Assembly (NCBI RefSeq): GCF_018139145.2
Contig: NC_059473.1
Location: forward strand, 5,448,503 to 5,512,502
DNA: 64,000 nt
Origin: Gymnogyps californianus
Taxonomy: Eukaryota; Chordata; Aves; Accipitriformes; Cathartidae
Reading direction: 5' to 3'
Shown here: in pieces, positions 14,946 through 28,611 of the stretch
Position numbering within the stretch: position 1 is the stretch's first letter
Layout: the number at the start of each line of letters is the position of its first letter
Made by a program: the position numbers and the translations under genes
Notes under the pieces: model-generated
What the model was told of the DNA's origin: nothing
Databases searched by the model: none
Seen by the model: only the letters and a program-made list of their open reading frames with translations

Positions 14946-15734
14946 ACGTACTGACACAGAAATGACTATAAACACATAAATCTAGGTCTCAGCGGTAAAT
15001 GGTAAAAGTTAAATCAACTCACTGTTCAGGAGAATGACTCCAAGCCCAACACTCCTATCATACTCTGAGCATGTTAATTCTTACCCATGCAGTACTTATC
15101 AGATATGTCTTTGGAGCTGGCAGGCACTTAGCTTTATTACCATATGCATAGTATGCTTTATCCATTTGCTACAGTGAACACAATGAGTGCTGCAGATACC
15201 ACGATATTGTTCACTGTCAGAAATGGAAAAACAGTTCTAATAAAAGATTATGGCAACCACTGTACATGTCATGTGCCAGCGTGTAAAGGCTTCAGGAGAA
15301 TGGACAGAGCATTTGTCCAACTCTTCCTGAAAAGATGATTTGCCAGGCTTTAAATTTCCATCACTTCACCACTTAAAGATGCCTCATTTCATACACGGCA
15401 ATTGGGTGTATATGCTATTCATCACTGGAAAGTTATAAAACAATCAAATGAAGTATCAGGCAGCATAGTCACTATGCAGAGAGAAATGTTGAAATAGAGG
15501 GAGTATGAGAAGTCAAGACCCACTAACAAATTTCAGTGAAGAGCAGAATTCAATAGACAAAAACTGCACAGGCAGTTTTGTCACTGCTAGTGACAAACCA
15601 TGATTGTGGCAGCTTCACAAAAAGCTGAACACGTTTTTTTTTTCTCTGCATCTTTCCCACCCTGTTCCCACCCCAGACTATTGCAGCATTTTGGCTGCCA
15701 TTTTCCTGTTAAAGGAGGCAAAGTTTAGTAAGCA

Positions 15735-15890
15735 GGACACAAGACCAGGAGTCAGCACACTTGGGCTTTACTCTTGGCTATGCCAGTGACCTGCTGTTTG
15801 ACCTTTTCCATCATCCCGTGGAAACAAATAGCAGCTTTGTGTGTCTTTATTTCTGTTCCTACACTTTGCAAGTCCTATGAGCAGAGCTGT
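15735..15890 (+). mobile_element. MIR SINE
   Basis: It follows the MIR order: accaggagtcagcacacttg, then ctcttggctatgccagtgac, ctgctgtttgacctt and a degenerate 3' portion. Diverged. Confidence 0.65.
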
Positions 15891-18660
15891 CCCTACACGT
15901 GCAGGGTGTAATGCATAACAAATCCCTAGTCTTGGTCAGGGCCTCGACATCCTCAAATACTAAAATAAACCAAATAATTGTTACTAAATGTCAAAAAGTG
16001 CACTCTCGGAGAAACCAAATCGTTGGCAGAGGAGCCTGTACAGAAGTGTCATTCTTTCCATTTTCACTTCCTTTCTCTTGTTCTACTTTCAACTTCATAT
16101 GTTAATACTACAAATATTCATCCAAAAAGTAAGAGTCACTCATTGCTCATCTTTCAGGCCTAATACTGGTGCAGTCCTTACTCGGGTAGTCTATCCACTT
16201 TCTAAATTGATAGTTGCTTTTCTGAAGACCCCATCATGACCAATGGTTAACAGATCATGCAGTTTACACTGATAAAAGACAAAAAAAAAAAAAAAAAAAA
16301 AAAAAGCGCAGCCCAGTACCTTATAGCCTTTTATGTGTTATTCTCCTACTTTCCTCTGCTAGGCTTCTTTGGATCTCATTTTCAATTCGTGGAAATAAAA
16401 AATGAAACACTTAAAACCTGTCTAAACAGAATGGCCAAAATAATAAGGAAGTGATGTCACATGACTCACTGGAAAATTAAGTTTCGTGAGGGTTACACTG
16501 AAAAGCTCAGATCTGCCCCTAGTACATACCCTGCAACATGACAGGACTTCCAGACTGTCTGCACTTCAGGAAGGTGTTCATCCTGCACTCCAAGTCAGGG
16601 TCAGTTTGGTGCACGTTTGGAGGAAAAATGAAATGTTTGGTGCCATTATGATTTTTTTCATTAAATCTGATAGAAGTCTAGACGTGTTATAAACAACCAG
16701 GAAGAAAGCAATAGGCAGAATGCAGGTAAAACAGTCAAAAGGTGTATGATGCACGTTGATTATCCACACCCCTCTACAGTTTCATCACAGTGAATATAAA
16801 GAAGGCATTTGTGTATGTTCATGTTTGTAAAATGTAATTAAATAATACAGATTATAACGTATCTAGTAATAAATATTTGTGAGTATATATATTATCCTAT
16901 TTATGTTTGAAGACTCCAAATAAAAATAATTAGTAAATTTTTCCAAACCTACCAAGAAAAAAGCAGCTCATTTTCTTGAACGTGTATAACAATGATGTAA
17001 CCCAAACCTTAACCACAGACTGCCAAACTCTGGGGTCTGTTGAAAACTATATCCAAATGGGCAGGCTTGAGTCATTCTATAGTGTAGAGCGTGGGGTAGC
17101 AGCACTAGCACCCTGATCCTTAGACTCTGCTTTACTGTTCACTCTTGGTTAAAGCTGCACTAGAAACAAATAGGGCTGAAGGCATCTGAAAACATGCTGT
17201 TCCTCAGCAGTGAGGTCATCTCTTATATTCAATCAGCTAGTAGGTAAATTGTATAACAGGAAAATTCAAGTTGAAATATTCAAACTGCCAAGGATTATGA
17301 ATTCTTTGTTTTGCTTTGGAAACAAATGCACAGTAGAGGCTAGAGCCACAGTGCAAGGAAGACATAACAAAGGCTTTGTTTGTAAGGGGATGGCACCACT
17401 GCTCTCTGGTCAGGGATGAGGTTGGCTGATGTGTTTTCCATAATAGTCAATTGAACAATCTCAGCACTCAATCCTGGCCAAATACTAATCTGCTCAATTT
17501 ATTACATTTGGGTTTTTAAATTAAAACTACCATCTGTAACTCATGTGTGGTAAACAGCACAGAACATGTGACAAGAGGAAAAAAAGCACCTCATGAAAAG
17601 GTGGGCAACTTCCAGTTGGTGTGAGGAGCCCAGAGAACTGTGACACTGCACATTGGACATTTTCTTGCTGAGCAAAAAGCATAACAGCTTAATGAGGTTA
17701 TTTTTTAAAAAACCCTCTGTTCACCTCAGTAATGGTCTGTGCAGCCCCGGTCTGGAAATGTAGTTGGTTTGACCAAAGTGATACTATCAACTGAACAAAG
17801 CCAAATTTCATAGGAAAAATGCCATGGTAGCCAGAAATAATACACATACACACACAGAAGAAAATCCCAGCTTGAGTTTTGGGGTTTTTTTTTTGTTTTG
17901 AAGATTTCTGCTCTCACAATCATAAATATTCTCAGGACAACAAAAGCTGATTCAATATTGCAGCTACGCGGTCTGAGGTGGGTGAAATCCTGGGCCACTA
18001 AACACAGGGTATTTGGACTTCTGCAGGCCCACAGTGTCACCCAGTATTCCTGGTCGATAAAGCTGCTGGTGGTGACTCTATGGTCTAATTCCTATTATTT
18101 CAAGCAAGGCTGAGAGCTTAAATCTTTCTTCTCTTTCATTACAACTCTTATACAAATACTCTCTTCAGAAAAGCAGTCTTCTGAAAACAGCAAGTCTATT
18201 CATCTCCAGTTGAATAAACCTACAAGGTATGAATGCCAGTTGGTTACCCACTTCATGCTTTTAGTTTGACTTGTGCCAAATCATGTGTTTGACATGATTT
18301 CTGCACAAAAATGGAAATGGGTCTGGGCTTAGTGGAAACATGTCACACTGCACATGGACACAGAGGTGCAAATTACCTGCAAAATGATGCTGGGTAAAAC
18401 TGGCCTAAAAAAATGTTTTGAGAACAAGTCTGTTTCCAGCAATGCTTTTTTATTAACCTTCTTTTGTCCAAGTGTCTGCAAATCCTGTGGGTGAATATTT
18501 GGATTCAATTTCTAATGAGGGTGTCATACAACAAGTGATCCTGTCTTACTGATCCCAAGAGTCATAAGTCTTAGGAGCTACCCAGATAGGGTCTTCTACC
18601 CCTCCCATGATATCATTGCTTCCAGTTTGTATTTCTTAGCACAAATAAAAACAAATAGAG
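15891..18660. other. Intergenic, no gene seen
   Basis: Apart from the A25 tract there is a strongly AT-rich piece at about 16835-16940. I see nothing else. Confidence 0.7.
16281..16305. repeat. Poly(A) tract, 25 A
   Basis: An uninterrupted A25. I found no recognisable retroelement body on its 5' side. Confidence 0.95.
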
Positions 18661-18722
18661 TGAGACCCAAGACATGCTAGGTGTTGTACAGAGAGAGTCT
18701 GTGTGTACAGTCCCCTGTGCAA
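18661..18722 (+). repeat. Ancient interspersed repeat (third family), copy 2
   Basis: acatgctaggtgttgtacag followed by tacagtcccctgtgc aligns with the middle of the family at 48.7 kb. Confidence 0.45.
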
Positions 18723-18890
18723 AAATGAGGCACTGACTAAGAACTAGTCATAAAGTCTCCTCGTACAGTCAAAGGAGATGGGCACATTCAAATGACAACT
18801 CATCCCATCCATGGGATGGGATGGCTCTGTAGGTGCTCATCTCTCTTTGCTCTCTAGGAATAGAGTAACTTAAACAAAAAGGTTACTCTC

Positions 18891-18907
18891 TTTTTTTTTT
18901 TTTTTTT
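18891..18907. repeat. Poly(T) tract, 17 T
   Basis: Uninterrupted homopolymer with no attached element recognised. Confidence 0.9.
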
Positions 18908-18973
18908 AGGGTTTTAGTGATGACTAGTGCTAGATAAGAAAAATCCCATGTTTAAGGCTAACAAAAAAAGACT

Positions 18974-19100
18974 TCCTATCCTCATTTTGCAAATGAGAAC
19001 AAATGAATCTAAAAAAAAAAAGGTCAGTCACTTGCTCAAGGTCACATAAAAGGTTAGTAGAAATCCTAGAAGTTAAAACTCAGGTTTTTTTAGTTCAGCC
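18974..19100 (-). mobile_element. MIR SINE, minus orientation
   Basis: The plus strand reads as the MIR complement: ctcattttgcaaatgagaac, then gtcacttgctcaaggtcaca, aaaggttagtagaaatcc and aaactcaggt. An A11 run interrupts it. Confidence 0.65.
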
Positions 19101-22100
19101 CTTCCTTCCTCATGGTGAAGTAGGCAGGAAAAAGGTTCTTACTACTTTCCAAGAAACAGCAGTGGAAATACATAATTGACTTATTTCACACTTCGTGCTT
19201 CCTATCCATTTCTCGGTGAAAAGAACACGGTCCCTGTTGTTTTCTTTCTTCCTGACCTAAGTCAAAGACACAGAAATTTAGGCCACTTTTCCTGTTTCCT
19301 TGGCATTTATTCCTAGAGACGTTGTTTGTGTTGTTAATATCACTATGGCCTGATTCTTCAACTGAGATCAGTGCAAGACTTGCAACCAACTTGAAAGAAT
19401 TCAGTATAAGGTCTTAAACATAACTGTTTCAATGCAAAAGACAACAGAAATCATATCAGAGTTTTCAGGGGAGGGGGCTGTTAAGTTTTTTTCCAAGCCT
19501 ATAACGTGAACATAATCTTTCACACAAGATTTCAGTTTCATTGACTCCCACTTCACAAATTAGAGATCTGATAGATCTTTGTTCTTTTCAGATCTAGGAC
19601 TAACAGAAACAGAAATAATTTTTAAAAATCATGCTGCTTCTATCTGTTCAGCTGAGGCATTAGCACAGAAAGAATCGGAGTAGAAGGACCTTTGCAGAAA
19701 AGTCAGTGAACCAAATGCTTGTTCAGAATCTGGAGACCATGAGCCAAGTTATTTTTAATGGTGAATTATTACAAATAAAATGGCACCTAAAACCGACTGT
19801 TTGGCAAACAGAGCATCAGTAACACGAGAGCTCATGAAATTACTGAAATGGTGTTGAAACCATCAGTTACTGATAAAAAAAGCTAAGCAGAAAAGAATAC
19901 ATGTCTCAAAAACCTATCTACTTGCTTAGGTGGGCCATCCAAAGACTGTTAGAAGCAAGATCTGAATTTCTACTTCAAGAGGTCAATCCACAACATCCCA
20001 GGCTTCCATTCTCACACCAAAGTACACACAGATTGGAAGACTGTCGAGGCTTATGACAACAGCCGTGAACGCCGCAGCAGATTCAGAGGAACCCTGGTGA
20101 AAAGAGCCTTGCACAAACATCAGAATCACTGCAGGCTGCTACATTTGACATTCACACTGGCAGGAAAAGCCTGTGAGTTTAACTCTGACTCCTCTGTATG
20201 ATGAAGTGGCCTACATCAACACCAAGTCTAGTTTTGATTCTGTCCTTTAGGACTCGAAAGCCATTTAAAAATAAAATAAGATAAATTTGGCCATTTTAAA
20301 TGTCAATGAGATTTTTTTTCCTAATTAAAAAGAAATATTTATCCGATAATGACAAATCCATGCTAAAGCCTAAACCCCAAAATTATTAAAATATTTTAAA
20401 TTACATTTTTAAAATAGTATGAAGAGATACATGTATTTATTGTCACACTTATACAGAAAGTTAAAGCACTGAGTAGATCGATGTCACTGTAACCACTACT
20501 TACTGAACTGATAGCTAACTTCTGATAGCAGGACCTCTTCTATAAAAAACAGAAGAAATATTGTCCTAATTCTTGTCCATTTAATCAGTTCTCTAAAATG
20601 ACTAGTTCCTTCAGAACTGGTAGAGAGATTGGAATTTGAAAAAGGAGGAAAGTCTCTTTTCCTCTTATAATCCATGCATGAACAGGAAAGCTTGGTTTCC
20701 TCTCAGCTATAAATAAAAGATAGTTATGAGAGGATGATACCTAATAATTCTGAAATGTTGAAGAACATGATAACCAGAAACTGACCTTCTAGTTTCTTTA
20801 CTTTTGTGTTTAACAGGTTAGTTTTACATGCAAAATATCTTCAGATAATTTTTTTTCCCCTACATAATCAGGAACATTAAGATATTTTAAACAACTAACA
20901 AAACATTTTGGTGGTCTTTTTGTGCATTACAGTTTAATTCCAAATTTTATCTAAATACAGTCCAGGATGATGAACAAGGAAATAGCTAGTAGGCAGCTAG
21001 TAAAATGAAATACATTATTCATCCTTTTCTAGCATAATTCAAATTCTAGCAAATTTTGATAGTTAAGAGTCCTAATGTTTTGTTACACAATTTCTTAAAT
21101 ATACACATAGGGATAATACTATAGCAAAAAAGGTCAGGACCAAGGAAAAATTTTAGTAGAAATATGCCAGTGAACATCAAATTTTCAAAGATTTTAAAGT
21201 AGATATAAAAAAGGCTGAAGTAGATTATTCAATAGGTTGCTTATATCAGGACCTCATCACTGATCATATTTAAAAACAGAAAGGATATCTTTGCCACCCA
21301 CTGCTTTCCCAGCAAGTAGCATGGACTCTCAGGTGCACAGCAGCATTTTTCCGCCTTCTCAACTCCCCAGAGGCAGAGAAGCACACGCAGGTTCCCAAAA
21401 AAGAACCATGTGGAGAAAATACAGTTCGAGAGGCATCTCAGCAGCGGGCTCCTCATCTACACATGTCTTTTTCTCACTCCATCTCTGGTGTTGTTTGATC
21501 ACGCGTACAAACACAGTTCTCTTTCCCCTCTCATAAACCTAAGGATTCTCCCTTGTCTATCACATTGTTTCTAACATCTCCCCTGCAGCAATCACTTCCA
21601 GTCTCAAGGAACATTCAGTGGGAGCCAGAGGAACTTTTTCATAGCCTCTGCCAATATTTCACATTATTTTGCACGAAGAATATCTGCCCTATTGCCCATA
21701 ATGTTCACTACGAGCCATGGGTGTGCACTCACCTTAGAAAACATAACTAAGAGCAGAGTGCTATGCAGAGTTTGGGGAGGGGGACCATGGCAGCTAGGCT
21801 GTTATTTGTATTTAGCTGCTAGAAGGCTATGTGGAGCAGAGAAGGTTACAAAGATTGACATTTGTGTTTTTAAGTTGACATTAACATAATGGAAATAGTG
21901 TGTAACTCCTATCTCCCCAGCCATCAAGGGTCTGTCAGCCTTAGTCAGTGTCCCAACGCCCTCTCACTCATCCTCCTTAAAAGTAAATGAGTCGTTATGC
22001 ATCTGACATTTCTTCCACAGGCAAGCCCAGCAGGGTCCTCTTTCCCTCTAACTTGCCATCATCCAGAGTTTTGTGTTTTAGTAACTTGAAACATTCTGTA

Positions 22101-24235
22101 AAATCTATCAGGATTTGTTTCCAGTATAGAAGCACTTGTACTTGATCCAAGCTAATCAAGTGTTCTTTAGATACTAAGCCCCAGGGTTTAAGTGAGCACA
22201 CCCAACATATTAAGCAAAAATGACCTTCTTAGTGTGGCTACTATGGCCTCCTTTTTGACCCCTTTTGACACAATTTTGGCTGAGACAAGACAGAAAGTTA
22301 AAGCCATTGTGAATGGGCCAAAAATAATATAGTAAGCGTGTTTCTGATGTCACCAGAATGTTATATCCTAAGACAAAAAAAGCTGGTTTTAGATGGAACT
22401 GGACATTTTTTACATACTAGTAAAACGGGCTTTTTAATAGATAACATTTTGTTTTCAAACTCATATTTCAGTCTTTCCCAATGGAATTAGTAACCAAATT
22501 AAGGGGCTTAGGATCTCATATTATTGTCAAACACAAGTCTGAACTTACAAGTCATGTATGACCTGGCAGGCAAGAGGTTATGGTGAGTAAGAAGGTAGAC
22601 CACAGAAAACCAAAGAACAGGAAACTTTCAGTCTAGTGTTGATGGAAAAGTTTTGGATTAGATGGATGCAGTACTGAATAACTTATTTCAAAGCAAACAG
22701 CTCTAACAGAAGTTTCTGACCCTTTTATAGAGGAAACGCTGAAGATGTATGATGTAAGAATTCAGGAGTGCACATGTTAAGCTGCAAAGTCTTATTTTGA
22801 GTTATATACAGCAGGATCTGTGTTTACACAGAGTGACTTCCCCTTCTTCCATTCACGGGCTCCATCGACTGACTGACTTCCTTAATTTCAAAAAACAGTA
22901 TTTATTATTCCATGAAAGTTGGTTTAATGCTCAGCTCGTCTATATGCCCAGACAATTTAATGGAAGGCCCCGGACGTACAACACTTAAACAATTCAGTTC
23001 ATTCCTCTGTCAAAATCACTCTTTCTGTGCAGCCATAGAAAGAACTTCTTTTTCCATCAGTGACAATTCCAGAGACATCCAGATGCTGACAATTTAAAAA
23101 ATGGCAAAGCATTTCAGTAGAATTAAAATCAATCCAATCCAACCCCACATTTCCCCCTTCTTCGGGAGGGACCTCAAAATCGCAAGATCACATATAAGCA
23201 TGAGCTTCTATCGCTGACAGATATTAAGGGGCCATAAATGAAATGGCTTAAAAACGTATGTGCCCAAAGCCAGTTCTAAGACTGTATAAGGTTGTCTTGC
23301 CTTAGCTTCAGTATTGTCTTGGATTCAGGTGAATAGGAGGTTAATTTTAATTCTGCCCACTAAAATGCAACACAACTTGCCAATGAAGAACTTAGAGTAA
23401 AAGGCGGCTAGGCTAATAAAAGGAGCTGATTTCCATGAGTGAACTTAGGCTTGATTACCTTTCTGAAAATATAATGTAACACTAATAACAAATTTAAACT
23501 TTGACCGAGGTTAGCTCTTTAATTTCCACTGGAATAAAAGCAAAACAGAAGTCTCTAGAGTAAAATGAACAAAATAAAAAATATTTTAAAATTGGACAAC
23601 AAATCCAGATCTCACTAGGGAAGCTGTACATGCAGTTCCCATTCGTATTAATTGTAAGCATTTGTCTAAGAAAACACGTGTGATCAGTTGCTACAGCTCA
23701 GCTGATGACTGGTAACTTGATGACGTGCTTAAGGCCAAAATCTATCTAGAGGCAGCCTCTTGTGCTGGCTGACAGAGCTGCCTGGTGTTTAAAAGAATGT
23801 GAATTTCAAATAATATTGAGGGTGTTCAGGTTAAAGAACAAATATTAAAAATGAAAGCTGATAAAACTCAAGGTACATTCATTTCAGGGAGGAGCATCCT
23901 CCCCACCCTTTCTATTTTGAGTAAACCTGCTCTGATTACTGGTAGACTTTCACTGGTACGGCTTCTCATGACAATGATTTAAGAATCCCAGGTCTGCTCT
24001 CTCTGTGAGGTAGAAATGAGTTACTTGAATTCAAAGAATCTAGTCGTATCTAAATCCAGACTAATATCAAAAAGACATTTCAGTCACTCCCAGAAAGTTC
24101 AGACTAATAGATATTAACAAATTTGGGGACCAGGGGAAGGTAAAAAAGGCTTATATAATGCCTTGACTGAGTCAATATTACTATTTAACTTTCACATTTG
24201 TAACAAAACTCAGCCAAAAAGCCCAAACCACTAAA
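19101..24235. other. Intergenic, no gene seen
   Basis: An AT-rich block at about 20262-20420 (many taaaat/attttaaa runs) stands out and could be a matrix-attachment-like region. The remainder shows no element I recognise. Confidence 0.7.
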
Positions 24236-24280
24236 CGGCCAGATTCTCTTCTGGTGTGAATCAGTATAGCTCAAACACAT
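24236..24280. repeat. Palindromic ancient amniote repeat, half copy
   Basis: cggccagattctcttctggt followed by gtgaatcagtatagctc matches the left half of the family seen at 39.9 and 42.8 kb. Confidence 0.5.
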
Positions 24281-27200
24281 GTACCAACTGTATGCTTTTT
24301 GAAATAACAACAATTCAGGTACAAGGCATTTGAGATCTGATTCCTTATTCCAGGCAGTTATTAGATCCATATTACCACATACTTACAATAATATTTTTTT
24401 TATTTTAAAAATATCACAAGATTTTGGCTCAAGTGAAAAAAGAAAAAACCCTTTTTTTATTTTAAAACCTCCATGCTATTTTTCTGCTCGTAACTTTGTG
24501 GTTTTATGACATGACATTTATTCCTAGATATCAGATGTTAAAGAAATATCAGATCACATTAAGAGGCAAATTAACTTCATTTTCTTCCCAGATCTAGATC
24601 ACCCGACCTGGGCCACAATTACTAAAGCTAATATCCTGTTCTATCATGAAGGTCAGTATTTGCTGATTCCACTGATTTTTGCCATACTCAGCCTACAAAG
24701 CTTGCTTCAAAATCTCTGAGAAAATACATGGTTTGTTTGGAAACATGTAGAAATGGCATACTTGGGTGTCACTTCTCTGAACCTAATTTATAGATTAATT
24801 TAAATATTCTGGATGACTTCTTGCTTAAAATCCTTCCCCATCGGAGCACAGCAATAGTGGAGGAGGCCTTGGGGTGGGAGAGACGGTGGGACTGACACCA
24901 TGGTGCACTATGGTGCAACGGAGCTACTGGGAGCAACACAGGGTTACTGTTCGGAGGAGGGAAAGTTTAGTGCAGAAAGGGAATGGAGGGCAGCCTGGGA
25001 CAGAGATCGGTATCAAGGGGGAATCCTGCTGCGAGGAATTTACTGAGTCTAGAAACTGTCTCTTTTTTTATTACTATTTATAATTAGAAATAAATGATGG
25101 TAATTTTTAAAACTTTCCTTTCACAGCAAAATCCCAAGGTCATGGGAATCACCAACGCCACAAATCAATGACTGAGACGAAGATATGAAAACTTGCAGCT
25201 GCACAGGGTCTGTCAGCTACGGGCTCCCATTCCTTCTCCCCCTTCTCTACCCAACGCTCCTCACCTCCGCTGGGCAGACTCACTGTGCACTGTAAGGTAA
25301 GCACTACCTGAATACTAAGCTCATGTAGCACTGGCAAATTTAAGAGTAAATTCAGGTTCACAACATGCCAGGACACTACTCTTGGTGCTTCCCTGTGAGA
25401 GCCTTTTGGGTTAATCCAGGCATTCATTTGACCTCTGCTGTCTCTGTTGATGGTAATATAACTGTGATTGCCATGAGGCCCTTTGTCGTCAGTAGGGGCT
25501 GGGATTAGAGCCCAGTACAGATAGCACATCCTGAGTAACAGCCACGCCTGAAAGAGCACTTTAGCTGTGACCCTAGCAGTTTCAGGAGAAAAAGGGAGTA
25601 GGCCAGGAGAAAAAGACACATCTGCTTTGAGTGACGGCAAGGAAAGAGCATAAGAAGAAAACAGCCATGATTATGGCAGTCAGGCTTCCCTGATGGACTG
25701 GCTTCTTCCCTGTTCCTCACCTTCCAACGTTTTTTTCCTGCAGATCCCAATCTTTTAAGATCTTCACATCTTTCCATCATTTGTACTCCAATACTTCCCC
25801 AGACAGCCAGACCAACCTGAGAGAAGATTTTCCTGACATGTACTGCTTGCTAGTATCTTAGTCACATTACTTTCACATCCACCGGAGTTCACCTTCCTCT
25901 AGGTTCAGCTGCCACTCAAACTACCCAGCTCCTGTAAGCTTTAAAGAACTGTGTTTTATCAGTACTCAAATGTAAAAAATTATTCTGCTGGAAATTTGGA
26001 AACCATTTAAATTTGAGTGAGAGTGAAAGCCCACAAACTACCTTCAAATCATCACCAGTAGAGCATGCAGAAACTCATATAACTTTGCTATGAATCAGTT
26101 TCATTCTTTGCAAAAAAACACTAGCGCTTTGTTTACTGCAGGTCCTAGCAACCAGAGTTGTTAGATCACATAGCTCAATATAATACCTCACTTTACAGGA
26201 GTTATTACAGATAACAGTAAATTTATTACTGAAAACAAGGTGTTTTGTGGCTGCTCCTGCACAATGCAGAGTCTTGGAATGAAAATTACTTGTCTTAAAA
26301 AGTAACTTGAAGTTGGACAGTTTGCAATGAACACAGCCATATGCCAATCCCAGAACATTCTGCCTGCACAAGAATTACTGGAATAGCTTCACTGTCACTA
26401 GGGAAGCTCATTCAGAAACAGTTTCTTTTGCATGTGTGGAGCTGGTAGGAAATTTTTCCGTCTAAAGCAACCTGTATGTCCATCAGAACAGCTCCCTCCA
26501 AATGGAGGCTTTGCTTTCCATAGAAAACTGCAATTTTTCATCGGAAGAGCTAAAATCCACCCAGCAAAAAGACTTTCAACTTTTCAAAAAGACAAAAGTT
26601 CCCTAGAAAAATAAAATGTCTCCCACATCAGCACTAGGTCCAAATTTCCTGGAAGCCCAAGACTAATTGGGCCACTGTTTTCCTCTGTAGTCATTCCCTG
26701 GGTGTCTCTGTGTAGCACTAATCCCCAACTGAGCCTCCAGCTAAGAAATCATAACATAACACCCACCATGAGTAAGCATTATAGTTCAGTGAAAACTTTC
26801 CTCAGCATTTGTTCCTTTGTACGTGACTAATCAGGATATAACTGAAGGTATTTTTCCTACCCTCTCTTTTTAAAATATAGGCGGTACAGACAGTTACATT
26901 GTAGTAGAAACACTACTCCCCTTACCACTAAAGACACATGGTCCTTTCCTCTTATCTATCCTGAATGTAACAGCTTACTAGCAGGTGCCACTGATTATTT
27001 AGTGCTTACAGAAGAGCTGCATCCAGCTATGAACCAACAACTGACAAAAGTATCATCGCAACCAGCTTTTCCTAATTTTGTATTACCTGCATGTCCTGTT
27101 TTCCTGGTCTGCCTTTCAAACGAGCCTTGCTTCTGTGTGCACCATGACACAGGTTTTCACATCCCAGTAAATCAGAGCATCACCTTTTAAACCCCACCAC

Positions 27201-27562
27201 CTGGGATGGCAAAACCCCCAAGACTGGCAATTTGCCACTCCTCTTTCTTAAAAGCGAGCCCCATGATGTTCACCTGCAATGTTTCACTGATACTATTACT
27301 TCTTATCTGGCTGTCTGAGAGTAGAAAAAAATATTTCATGTATTTTCATATATGTTTTCATGCTGTACAACTACTGCATTTTATTTTGTTTACAAAATAA
27401 AGGGGAGAAGGTACCAGGTTTACTTCCACTAATCAGCAAATATTTCTCTGTGGGTGATTTCATGGAAGTCAGGAAGATGGCTAACTCTAAGAAAGAACAA
27501 AACAATATTAGCCCGGGTATTTATGTTACTACAGAACAATGCAGATGAGGTGGAGAGAGATT

Positions 27563-27690
27563 AACGATCAGCTTTTCAAAATTGTTTAAGGACAGATAGG
27601 CACTCAATAGAGTCTTCAAAGGTGCCTACAGAGGTTCAGATCTAACTCCCTTTGATAACACAAACGTTTAGGACATCTAGATTTCCGCTG
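27563..27690. repeat. Possible ancient amniote repeat
   Basis: gcttttcaaaattg, gataggcactcaat, cttcaaaggtgcctac and tctaactccctttga resemble a palindromic amniote repeat built on 'ttcaaaagngcctaa' and 'ctaactccca' blocks. The match is loose. Confidence 0.35.
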
Positions 27691-28589
27691 AAACACCAGA
27701 GGGCCATGACAGCATTCAGAAAGACATATACCTTTTCCTGAAACTGCTTAATGTAATGCTACATAATCCCATATAATGATTTAATGTAGTAAAGAAAATT
27801 ACGTAGATGCCATTTCCACAGGAAGAAGAAACATATATCTACTGTAATCTTGACAAGCAATGATGCTCAAACCCTTACACTGAAAAGGTGTACTGTGATC
27901 TTTCTAACAAGGCTAAGAACCTACTTAAGTTGTAACTCTGGAGATGCAGAAGGTGGTATTTGCTGTAAAACTGTGCTGTAGAATCGGAGTTTATGATAAT
28001 GTTTTTTGGTTTCTGTGGCTACAATAAAGCAGATTTTAAATGTGAACTGAGCTCAGAAAAGTTTTTCATTTTGTCAGGACTCCAGATTTTGCTGTTTAAT
28101 TCCATGTTCTAGGTCCAGTTGTAGCCAAAAAGAAACAATAGTGTATCTTATTGTCTGTGGGAACATGCACAGAGCAGCGAGCTATCTCTGTGTTTTTCTA
28201 TATCTGATGTGCTTACTTCAGAAGTACCATTCTCTCCATTTTACAATTAAAATCTCTAAGATTTTCCCCCCTGTCCCTTAAAGCAGAGTTTGGAAAAGAA
28301 AACCCCTAACTGTGCCATCTGCAATGGATATGCCATCTCAGCAGTCATCCAGCTATGCTCAGGCCAGGTGGCAAACACCACCTAAATGCTCTGTCTTCAG
28401 ACATCTCACAGTCTATCCAGGGAGCCTTTTGCTCACACCAGATAAAATTCTGGGCACAGAAAGGACCTGGCTGAGAGAGAAAAGGAGAAATAATATGGGA
28501 TTTTCAGTTCCTTTTTCAGTCACTAAGAAAATATCCTTTGAAATAACAATCTTTAAGGTGAAAAAACATTTTTACTGCTCCAAATGTGA

Positions 28590-28611
28590 TTTTTTTTTTT
28601 TTTTTTTTTTT
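28590..28611. repeat. Poly(T) tract, 22 T
   Basis: Uninterrupted homopolymer with no attached element recognised. Confidence 0.95.

Noticed and set aside
18801..18824. catcccatccatgggatggg palindrome-like run
   Set aside because: The arms do not pair beyond a few bases and no second feature supports a function.
25149..25640. 163-codon minus-strand frame
   Set aside because: No family resemblance, another open frame overlaps it on the same strand, and no splice or promoter context.
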